Shown one piece after another: positions 8,704 to 17,300 of a stretch of DNA of 24,293 nucleotides. Positions within the stretch are counted from its first letter, which is position 1, and the number at the start of each line of letters is the position of its first letter. Under the pieces are notes generated by a model. That model saw only the letters and a program-made list of their open reading frames with translations. It was not told the origin of the DNA and ran no database searches. Origin of the DNA: Ministeria vibrans ATCC 50519 (lineage: Eukaryota; Opisthokonta; Filasterea); the NCBI GenBank assembly GCA_943704425.1, contig CALSCP010000795.1, positions 11,851 through 36,143 on the forward strand, in the 5' to 3' direction. Made by a program: the position numbers and the translations under genes.

Positions 8704-11700
8704 TCACTTGGTCGCATCCTTCTTGTTCTTCTCCTCTTCGACAACCTCTCCGTCGCGAATGGTCTCGTCCCCCTCGGCCGTCTTCTTATTCTCTTCTGCG
8801 TCAAACTCCATCACAATGCGCTCCTTGGCGTTGACCACCTTGGACATGAGGTAGAAGGATCCGCCCTTCTTAGGGTCATTCGACTCAAACAAGTGTTTGT
8901 AGTTCTGTCAAATACACAGTATTGATCAACTCCTTTGGTTTCTGCAGGGCACGGTGGCGGCAAGAGACCCCGCATTGCCTCTCCACCCCTTGCATACCTT
9001 TAGGACGTTCTCAAGGGGTTCGCCTGGATTGGTATTTAAGATCTGGTGTGACTCGCTCAACGTGATGCCAGCCTACGCAAACAGGGCAATGACAACACCA
9101 TCCGAGGGCGGGACACGCCGCATATGCGCCTGGTATAGGGTGTATGGGGGCGCACATGCAGGCAGCACACTCGCATAAGTTTGAGTGGAGACGGATGAAA
9201 AAAAAAAAAAAAAAAAAAAAAAAACGAAAAAAATTAATTCACTATCCGGATTATATTAGATGTAACAAGAAGTGCCATACAAACGATTGCCAGACACGCA
9301 TATACATATAAATATTATAACATAAAAAGTACAATCTTAATTTCAGTTGAGTGAGCGAGAATGGAAAACAAGAAAAAGAGAAACAAAATCGACTTTCGAC
9401 TCATTTCTAGCGTGATCCGACAATGCCAGCAACCCTCCGTGCTCCTTCCCTCGCAATGTTGCACATGCAAACAACGTCGCAGGCGAAAAACCACTGATGA
9501 CATATTTATCGCACTTGACAAAGAAGAAACCTTTTCCCATACCCCACGACAGATACTCTAAGTATCGGACGCCCTACTTGCGCATGATGTATCATCATTG
9601 TAGTACGTGGTGTGATAATATAGAAAACATATTTGAATTATTATGAATTCAAGTCATCCAGTGCAAAATGAATACGTGTGACAGTTGGTGCTAGACGCAA
9701 CGAGACGCGTCTGCCTCAGCCTGACATGTGAAATGTGGCAACACAGACGTGCCAATCACTCTTCGGTAGAGAAAAGCAATGACACAAAGGTGGCAGTTGA
9801 GGAGCGACGCAGGGAGAGGACTCAAGCGGGTGCTGGCAGTGGCGGTGCACATCGACAAGTCCCACCAGCAAACAAAACGAATAATGTACCTTCGCCAACA
9901 GACACGTCTGACAGGGTCAGGCGCATTGAAAGAACGCTTCCGTCGCTGTGTAGACCTTCAACACAACGAGATGTTCCAATGACGCGCGCTTCGCCGGTGC
10001 GGATGTAGCGCTTCATGAAGAATTCGTGCATTTCCGAGTAGGGCGGCGGCATCAGCATAGAGACGTTCTGCCACGGATCAATCTGTTAGTGGGGAGGGCT
10101 CCCTTCTGACGCGAGGCACTGAAGCAGACACATACCTTTCCAATGAGCGAGCTGGGCTCGTAGCCAAACATGGAGCGGACGGTGTAGTTGACGGAAAGGA
10201 TATTCCCAATCGAATTGGTCATAATCACAACGTTGCCGCGATTTTCGCTCGCGACCTGCGCTATGCGTTGACCTATGGGTGCCACACCAGCTCGGGTTTG
10301 CATAGTCTCGGCCGGCGGCGACGTTGGTGCGGCGGCAAAAGGGCAGGCGACCGCGGGGGTTATGGGGTTGGTTGGCATCAAGGTCGCCGCGCTGCCATCG
10401 TCGCTGGCGCTTTCCGACATGATCGAACCCGAGTTGGACGACCCGGGCGTCAGCCGGAGTCGTTTGACGCCCATGGAAGGCCCCGACTCGCTGTCACTCG
10501 TTTCCATTTCGGTGTAAAAAAAATAGTGAAATTTTTTGATTGTCAATTGAGACACAGATCTCTCATCTGAGACATCACTCACACACATAAAAGCCAAATG
10601 AGAATTTAAGGGAAATGATGATACTTTCAAACTAGAGAGCGAATCTTCACTACCCGATGACAATCTCAATTCTCTGACCGCCCGTAACCAGCAATAACAG
10701 CATGCGGTCCCTGTGACGACTGACGACATTGTCGTAAGATGTTAATCGAAATGTAAACCAAAAAATAGGAAACTTCAACAGCTCAGCCGATACTACCAGC
10801 CCGTTCGCCCAGACAGGGTTGGGTGGCCCTGCAGCATTGTTGTCCAAACTATCTACAGCCCCAACAACGAGCGCACCAGCCGCAATCGCTCTTCAATCGC
10901 TCCTCATCCATCGACTGATCGCTCTTCGATCGCTCTCCATTTCCAAATCCCTCTCCTCGCCGATTCTCCTCGAGTCTAACTCCCAAGACAGCTGCGGCAG
11001 TTCGTCAAAGCCCTAAGCCTCCACTGGCATACGGTGTATCATTGCGATTGCCTCACTGCATAGCGATTGTCCTTCTCCTTTTTTCTTTTCTTTTTAGATC
11101 TCGGATCTGGCAAATTAAATTGTGACAGGCTGACAGTAGTGAGTGCAGCACCACGCAAAAGAGTTGATTCTTCATATACGTTTATTCAGACAGACTATTT
11201 TCGACTGTTTGCTCTGTTGACTTGCTGACTGTTTTACACTAATACACTTGCTCTGTAGCTGATTAAGTGAAGAAGACATTGATGCTGATGAAATAAAATA
11301 TAATAATTATCATGTGTACCACGGGAGCGCCCCGCAGCCACCTGGACTTGCCGCCGCCGACCACCGATCCGATTGCCTCAACCACGACTTCGACTTTACA
11401 CTCCTTGCCGACAGACACCTTCATTGTCAGAGCCCTAAGCCTCCTCTGGGGGTATGGCGTACCATTGCGATTGCCTCACTGGATAGCGTCGACACAGCCC
11501 TATGACCTACCACTGTTCTCCCATGTTACCTCTAGAGTTTCGGTCGAGTTTGCAAGGCGGTCTGGCTGTGTCTTCGCGTGGTGACTGTATCATTAATAAA
11601 TGGGTTGTATTCTTCTTCTTCTAATAATTATCATAAATAAAAATACATGCAACCTTCATACAACCCATTGTAACTTTTGTAATGATTAATTATATAGAAG

Positions 11701-12220
11701 AAGAAGTAGAATTAGTCAATCGGGCTTTAGATTGAAGAACACAACCCAATTATGAAAAAGAAAACAAACGAGTGCAACTCATTNNNNNNNNNNAAAAAAA
11801 AAAAAAAAAAAAAAAAAAAGTCTCGCGACTTTTCGATTGTCTACTTTTTCTGTCATACCTTCTTGTCCAACGCTGAGAGTTTATCCACGGTGGCATTGGT
11901 CGCACCACCAGCAGCACGAGCAGCAGACTCACGGGCAGCCTCTGTGGGACGGCGGGGGAGGGAGGGAGAGGGAGGGGACAGCAGCACAGGACAGCACGAC
12001 GGATGAGCAAAACGACCACGACTGGTCCGGAAGTAGACTTACCGGCAGCCGTCTTGGCAATCGCCTCTGTCATGGCTTTCCGTGCCGCTTGTGCCCCAGC
12101 AATAGCGAGTCGTGTGAGGATTTGCACGACAATTCTTTGAGGCTATCAAAACAAGGCAATCAAAAGACGAGGGAGTCAGAACGCCGGCCAGTATGCATGT
12201 ACCATCGTCCATCTTACCAT
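8704..12220 (-). CDS. PAM16: Mitochondrial import motor subunit PAM16/TIM16, split over 3.5 kb
   Basis: Five exons on the minus strand: 12218..12220 (only the ATG), 12043..12142, 11859..11941, 8998..9072 and 8704..8904. They join in frame to 153 aa. The N-terminal part reads [19 protein letters not shown], with [15 protein letters not shown] next; then comes the J-like domain [23 protein letters not shown] and [17 protein letters not shown]. This matches PAM16 (Magmas), the degenerate J-protein lacking HPD that pairs with PAM14 and controls mtHsp70 at the TIM23 channel. The C-terminus is a Glu/Lys-rich tail. Splice sites are canonical: ATG|gtaag, GCCG|gtaag, AAG|gtatg and AAAG|gtatg. The three small introns are 75, 101 and 93 nt. 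The third intron (9073..11858) is 2,786 nt, holds a gap of Ns and the PAS gene, and is suspect. The gene is divergent from TAF7 (106 bp between starts). Confidence 0.87.
9198..9224 (+). repeat. Poly(A) run of 27, left border of the suspect block
   Basis: 27 consecutive A on the plus strand (poly(T) in PAM16 sense) follow gagacggatg. It is almost the same length as the run at 11794-11819. Confidence 0.9.
9225..9821. other. No assigned gene; AT-rich with short ORFs on both strands
   Basis: About 600 bp lie between the poly(A) run and the end of the PAS gene. A minus-strand frame of 65 codons (9343..9540, ATG) and a plus-strand frame of 66 codons (9361..9561) overlap. Neither resembles a known family. 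The minus frame can be extended upstream to a possible acceptor (gcaagtag, ending near 9571), so it could be a further exon of the PAS gene, but nothing proves it. The sequence at 9600-9660 and 9225-9345 is AT-rich and non-coding in character. Confidence 0.4.
9822..10507 (-). CDS. Small PAS-domain protein
   Basis: Exon 1 is 10136..10507, the intron is 10068..10135 (68 nt, AAAG|gtatgtg ... ggcag), and exon 2 is 9822..10067. The product is about 205 aa. Residues 1-85 are Ser/Pro/Thr-rich and disordered, with a basic patch VKRLRLTPG (18-26). Residues about 92-195 form a PAS domain: [71 protein letters not shown] and GEGTLFV as the last strand. PAS domains bind small ligands or mediate dimerisation; no kinase, cyclase or DNA-binding domain is joined in this model. 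The start is chosen at METSDSES; the frame stays open above it to 10729 with a second ATG (MCVSDVSD). A possible donor (gaag|gtacat) near the end of exon 2 means the C-terminus may differ. The protein is probably longer if the surrounding assembly is broken. Confidence 0.65.
10508..11304. other. PAS-gene 5' flank and unassigned sequence
   Basis: This stretch of about 800 bp lies upstream of the PAS start. 10508-10780 is presumably 5' UTR and promoter. 10800-11070 is richer in GC, with clustered gatcgctctt/caatcgctcct strings (about 10885-10945) and the first copy of a repeated ~57-bp segment (11009-11066). From 11075 a pyrimidine stretch (ccttttttcttttctttttag) resembles a 3' splice site on the plus strand. 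I could not build a convincing gene. Confidence 0.4.
11009..11066 (+). repeat. Dispersed repeat, copy 1 (~57 bp)
   Basis: The segment starting gccctaagcctcc and ending ttgcctcactgcatagcga matches 11431-11488 except for about eight substitutions and one indel. The longest identical core is cattgcgattgcctcactg. The indel shifts the frame between copies, which argues against both being the same coding exon. Confidence 0.75.
11305..11598. other. GC-rich island with second repeat copy, gene status unclear
   Basis: About 280 bp of GC-rich sequence is set between AT-rich flanks. It is open in two plus-strand frames (11312..11584, 90 codons, and 11314..11505, 63 codons) and in part of one minus-strand frame. 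None of the translations resembles a family I know. The composition is exon-like, so it may be an exon or gene fragment of a broken or missing gene. Confidence 0.4.
11431..11488 (+). repeat. Dispersed repeat, copy 2 (~57 bp)
   Basis: This is the partner of 11009-11066, starting gccctaagcctcc and ending ttgcctcactggatagcg. The copies lie about 420 bp apart in direct orientation. Confidence 0.75.
11597..11752. repeat. Imperfect inverted repeat next to the assembly gap
   Basis: aatgggttgtat (11599-11610) has a perfect inverted partner atacaacccatt (11658-11669) and an imperfect one, gaagaacacaacccaat, near 11733-11749. cttcttcttctaataatta (11612-11630) pairs with taattatatagaagaagaag (11686-11705) with one mismatch or bulge. 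Several alternative hairpins can form in AT-rich sequence. Confidence 0.65.
11784..11793. other. Assembly gap (10 N)
   Basis: Ten N bases lie directly before a 26-nt poly(A) run. The true size of the gap is unknown. Confidence 0.98.
11794..11819 (+). repeat. Poly(A) run of 26, right border of the suspect block
   Basis: 26 A on the plus strand follow the N gap and precede gtctcgcgac, which leads into the PAM16 intron donor. In PAM16 sense this is an intronic poly(T) tract. Confidence 0.9.
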
Positions 12221-12326
12221 TCTGTCAAAGCACACGTAATAATAAAGAAAACTGAAACAAAATTGATCGACAGGTTCGACACGAATAAGATCAATATTCA
12301 ATGTACATATCAAAACGTTTGCTCTG
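12221..12326. promoter_or_regulatory. Divergent promoter, PAM16 / TAF7
   Basis: Only 106 bp, AT-rich, separate the ATG of PAM16 (12220, minus) from that of TAF7 (12327, plus). It must contain both core promoters. No clear TATA element was seen. Confidence 0.5.
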
Positions 12327-14181
12327 ATGGACAAGAGCGCCTGGAATTACCCCGAGCAGTCTGTAATACTGCGTCTGCCGGAAGAGATTGCAGCAAGCTT
12401 GCGAAAGCGACTGCAATCGAAGAAGGAGAGCAAGCAGGATGCGATTCGCGTGCAAATGCAGACGGAGCGTCTGGGCACCGTCGAGATTGTCCATTCGGGG
12501 GTTGTGCTTGACGCAACCCTCGTGGACTTGCCGGCGATCATTGAGGCGCAGAAGACCAACAACGACAAGACGGTGTTTACCAAGACGGGCGATGTGGCTC
12601 AGGTGCGCAACGGAGAGCAGAAAAGAAAGCTAAATGACCCTTTGCAAAATGTTCTGAATCTTTGTTCCTATCGTCTTTCCCCCGTCAGATGCTCATCTGT
12701 GAGCTTCAGCCAATGGAAGCCGCCCCAGAGGGACTCTCGTCGGAAGAAGACGGCCGGAAGCAGCAGGAGGTGGGCAAGTGGCGCCTGTGGTCGCAGCGGG
12801 AGGTGGACGCGGAGAAGAACCGCTACGCGTATCCGCACGGACTCACGCCGCCCCTCCACAACGTGCGCTCGCGACGATGGCGGAAGGTGAGCGGGCTTGT
12901 TGCCGACGATCAAGAGGTGCGTGACCGCGTGGCACAGTTGCTTGCGGCCGACGAGCACGCCGCGAGCATTGCAACCGAGGTGGTGTACGAAGACGGGGGC
13001 GGCGCACAGGACTCAGACTCAGACAACGATGACGACGACGACGACGACGACAACGACGATGACGATAACGATGGCGAGCAGGAAGACGGAATAAACGAGC
13101 ACACCGATGCGAATGGCAATAGTCAGCACACGGCAGCAGCATCAGCAGCAGCAGCAGCAGCAGCAGCAGCATCAGCAGCATCAGCAGCATCAGCAGCATC
13201 AGCAGCATCAGCAGCATCAGCAGCCACGTCGCGAAAAAAGGCCTCTACCAAGAAAACATCTCGGAGCACGACAACGACCACAACGCCCAAAACCCCCGTA
13301 GTGTCTGCCGAGGAGGTTGCAGCAGCAAAAGCTGCTGCGGCTGTGCAACCCATGGAAATGGAACCACCGGCACTGTCGTTTACGTTCAATTCTCCTCCTA
13401 TGTCGTTTGATCGACCGCCACCACTCACTCTTCCCACTGCTTCTTCTGAGCAGCCTACGTCGCCTTTCTTTAGCGGCTCTCTGACCTCTACGGCCATTGC
13501 CACTCCCAGTGGCCTCGAAGGCGCTTTTCTGGACTTTAACGAGCTTCTCGACGACAACCCCTTGGCAACCGACGCGTCCCTCCACCTTTCCATGACTCCT
13601 GCCCTCACCGCTTCCGTTCCATCCGCACCCGCACCCGCACCCGCACCCACACTTACTGTAGCGCCCCCGACCTTCTCCGTCACATTAAAAGCGCCCGCAC
13701 CTTCGCCCACCACCTCCACCTCCACCACTACCACTACCACAACAACAACAACAACAGCTTACCCTCCGCCCCCCCCACACATCACCGCCCCTCCACCTTT
13801 CTCTGCCCCTACCACTGCCTCTATCACTACCGCTCCTACCGCTGTTGCTCCTACCATTGCTGCTCCTACCGCTGTTGCCCTTACCACTGCTGCCCCTACC
13901 ACTTCCCCTGCCGCAGTTGCCGTTGCTCCTGTGCCAATGGACATTGACCCCCCTCCCTCCTCAAATTCTTCTCTTCTTCAAGAAATCGCTCAGCTCGAAG
14001 CGAAACTCGCCGAAATTGAAGATTTTATGGAAAAGGTCTCTCCCTTCCCACTCCTGTCTCCACCCTTTTCTCACACATGCACAATTTTTCTTAGGTTCCA
14101 AATCCCATTTTGCGCAAGAGACGAGAACCCGAACGTGAAAAGCTACGCAAGGAAATCGAAGAGAAGCGCAGCCAGTTGTAA
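12327..14181 (+). CDS. TAF7: TFIID subunit 7 (TAF7/TAFII55)
   Basis: Exons 12327..12602, 12689..14035 and 14095..14181, with introns of 86 and 59 nt, give 569 aa. The N-terminal TAFII55 domain spans exon 1 and the start of exon 2: SVILRLPEEIAASLRKRL, VVLDATLVDLPAIIEAQK, VFTKTGDVAQ|MLICELQP, then NRYAYPHGLTPPLHNVRSRR and WRKVSG. This fits TAF7, which sits against TAF1 in TFIID and restrains its activity before initiation. The middle is long and disordered: a poly-Asp/Asn run (about 13027-13080), an Ala/Ser run encoded by GCA/TCA repeats (13132-13223), Thr runs and APAPAP repeats. The last coding segment (EIAQLEAKLAEIEDFMEK|VPNPILRKR ... EEKRSQL) is a coiled coil, as in other TAF7 proteins. It is longer than human TAF7 (about 350 aa) because of the low-complexity middle. 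Confidence 0.9.
13132..13223 (+). repeat. Coding (GCA)n/(TCAGCA)n trinucleotide repeat in TAF7
   Basis: Pure gcagca runs and seven or so cagcagcat units encode Ala and Ser in the TAF7 frame. The +1 frame would read poly-Gln/His. The regular 9-bp period suggests recent slippage expansion. Confidence 0.85.
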
Positions 14182-14329
14182 AAACATATTGTTATAAGGG
14201 GGGGGGGAATGAAATCTTAAACCAGGGTGAAGTGAGTGTTTATTGTCTGCCTTTTTTTGTAATGTAAGAAGAGACAGATTGCCGTTAAATAAGAGGTTCA
14301 GGTGAAGAAGGGAGAGGAAATAAGAAATA

Positions 14330-17300
14330 TTAGACAGAGCTCTCGAGAATGATCTCAGATAGAATGGGAGGGCGGTCAAGAGCAAGAGTGGTTGGGGCGT
14401 CGGAGACGGTGCTGGTGGAGGAGGGAGATGGAAGCGAGAACGATGTGCCGCCCGAGACGGATGAGTCGACGCTGCGACGAGCGGGAGACGGATGCAGCAG
14501 ATCAAGCAGTGTCTCGGGAGTGGAGTCGCCGGCGGGACGGCGCGGAGACGAAGGAAGCGACTGCGAGACGCTGGAGGCCGCAGCAATGAGTGCTGGGCTC
14601 AGCGGAGACGTGACGTTTGATGCAACAGCGAGCATCTTGGTAGTATTCGCCAGTACAGTTGCAGCAACAGCAGCAGCAGCAGCAGAGTCATTGACAGTAT
14701 CGGCCTTGGCTGTAGCGGCAATGCGAGCCTTGACACTGCGGCGCAGATTGAGCACTCGTCGGTTCGCAATGCGACGGTGAACAACAGTGCGCACCTCGAG
14801 CGCCAAGCTGTCAATGAGTCGCGACACTTGCGATGCGGCACGCAGATTGTCTCGGTTGACCCGCTCTCCGTGGACCATGGCTGGCTCCTCATCGGCGTTA
14901 AATGTAGATTCGCGTGAGAGTGCGCCCGCTGCAAAGCGACGACGTGCACGAGGCGACATGGCCGGGTTTGCGTCGAGATCGGACACGACACGAGTTGCGC
15001 GCGCGACGGCGTCGAGGACGGGTGTGGCAGTGTCGTCGTCACGGTGATGAATAGGTGTCATGTCAAAGGAATCTGCGAGTTCGGCAATGTTGTCGTCACC
15101 AACCGCACCACTGCTGCCACTCACACCACGCACCGTCATGCGATCGAGGATGGGTCGAGTGCTAGGTGCAGAGGCACGCGCGTTGCGCATGCGCTCGCTG
15201 ATCGACGCCGCGGCGGCCGCGACGGCGACAGGGTCGGGTGCACTGCCAAAGAGACGTGGCTGACGCGGTTGGTCCAGACGATGCTGCTGAATCTGCTGTT
15301 GGGCCGAAGTGGTCGCTGCCTTGTGTGCCGCATACTCGTCTTCAAACACTTGCGTGAGTGTGAACCCCTGACGGAGAACGCCACTGGGTGGAACACCCGC
15401 TCGCGCCTGGCCACTGTACGACCGTCGCATACCGACGGGTGAAGGTGACTGGCGTGTAATCATGCTGGAGAAACTGCGACGCATGCTCGATGGCGACTGA
15501 GCGGTGGTGGAGCCACCGGCAGTGGAGCTGCTGGGCGTGCCAACAAGGGTACCACCACTACTGTAGGTGGCCGAGGTGGAGCGCACAATGGGCGGCGAGC
15601 CCGGTGGCACGGGCAGCTCGTCGTAGTATTCTTCGCGCGGCGACACAATTGCCTCAAACGACGTGTAGGAACGTTGAGGCATTTGACCACGCGGGGAGGA
15701 GACGGAGCGTACGGCACGTGTTGGCGAACAGCTCAGTGCAGCAGTAGGACCGGTGGTGGAGCTCGCAAGCGACGCACGCGGGCTCGAGGGTGGCAGAAGC
15801 GTGCAAGAAGTGGCAAGCGAGGGAACAGACATATTGACGCGAAGCGCCGCTGGCGACGAAGGGCTCGGGGTGACCAGACTGAGATGGCTGTCACCGATGG
15901 CGGAGCTGTCCACTGCAAGCGACAACATCGACGATGACGCAACCGACTCGGGATAGTCAAACTCAAATTGAGTCATTTGACGGATGATGTCGCGCACGTC
16001 TTGATCGTGACCTGCTCCGCCGCCAGCGACCGCCCCAATGACCACCTGAAGGGACACCTGCTCGACAATGGCCTGGATCCACTGGTCGCGATCCAAGGCG
16101 CTCTTCGCGCGCACAAATACACGCGTGCCCGGTAAGTCAATCTCAAAGGCATACTGGCCCACCAGGAAACTTTCGCTTGTCTCGCCACAGCGCAACACAT
16201 CGTAGAGACGCACTTCGACGAGAGGCCGGTCACGGCGCGACGGTACCGACGTACGCTTGTACACCTCGAGTGAAGTGGGTGTCAGGCGCCACATGCGAGA
16301 TTTCCATGAACCGCAGGGACCGCCCTCTTCGCGCTCGAGTACTCCAAGCCGAACGGTGTCTGCCTCAAAAGGTGCCGCCACACTGCTGTTACTCACGTCC
16401 GACAGGCAACCATCACCGACGAGCACCGGCGAAGAAACAGTGCCCATGGACGGCACCGGCGCTGCTGTTATAGAAGCGGTGGGGACGCCGTTTGTCTTGC
16501 CAAGGCCAGACCCCGAGGGCAATTGGGAAGCGTTGGAAGACGAAACCACGCGAGCAATGGGCTTGCTCGGCCGAACCACCACGTTCGCTAGCTTGCTTGT
16601 TGACGATGGACGCGTATTGGCCCGAATGGAGTGTCGCTGACAAGGAGGACTCAGCGAGGGGTGCACACCCGACGTCGCTGTCGTGAAGGCACTCACACCC
16701 GACGAGTCGTCGCCGGACGATGCAGACGGTCGAGCGACATTGTCCAGCGAGGTGTTGCGGTGGAAGATGCGATGAATACGACCAAAAATTGGACTGCGTG
16801 GTTCGCTGTTGCAACTGCTGCTGTTAGCATGCTGTGAGTGGGCCGAGTCGTCTACATGCGACGAGTCCTGATTCGACGAGGTCGACTCGTTCGAGGCGCG
16901 ACGTCGTCTGCGCGATGGACTGCTGATGGCCGAGGCATAAGACGAGTCGGGCAGGCCCACGGGCGAGCCGTTGCCGCCGCCACTACTGACGACATTGGAA
17001 CTCTTGGATGAGGAGTTGTTGCGGCGATGACCGCGGAAGAAGAGGCGGTCGCGAATGCGATTGAGTGGGTTGCGGGTGGTCGACGGGGGTGTTCGCATTG
17101 GGGGCAAGGGAGAGACGACGTCCGAGTGAGAGGAGGCGGACGTCAAACGCGAGCAAGCAGCGGTACGAGCTCTCACCTGAGCCGTCAGAGTGTCGCTGGG
17201 GACATTGGTGAAGCTATCTGCGGAGGAGTTTGTCGCGGGGGGCGGTGAGCGAGCGAGCAGCGACATCATTGGCCGGTCGGGGGACGAGTTGCTGCGGCCG

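Larger units (their letters stand above)
9073..11858 (-). other. Oversized PAM16 intron, probably containing a mis-scaffolded block
   Basis: The donor AAG|gtatgac is at 11858 and the acceptor gtttgcgtag ends at 9073. Close to the donor is a run of 26 A (11794-11819, T on the coding strand) touching ten Ns (11784-11793). Close to the acceptor is a run of 27 A (9198-9224). Removing 9225-11793 and merging the two runs would leave an intron of roughly 190-220 nt with a poly(T) tract, in line with the other introns in the window. Confidence 0.65.

Noticed and set aside
9343-9561. Overlapping short ORFs on both strands as a gene
   Set aside because: No homology, no clear splice partners, and coding character cannot be assigned to one strand.
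10508-10729. Upstream in-frame extension of the PAS protein (MSSVVTG... start)
   Set aside because: Low-quality sequence with a Phe/Tyr run just before METSDSES. It is more likely 5' UTR, but not excluded.
13107-13301. Poly-Gln/His ORF in the TAF7 repeat
   Set aside because: It is an out-of-frame reading of the GCA repeat. The TAF7 frame is supported on both sides by conserved domains and splice sites.
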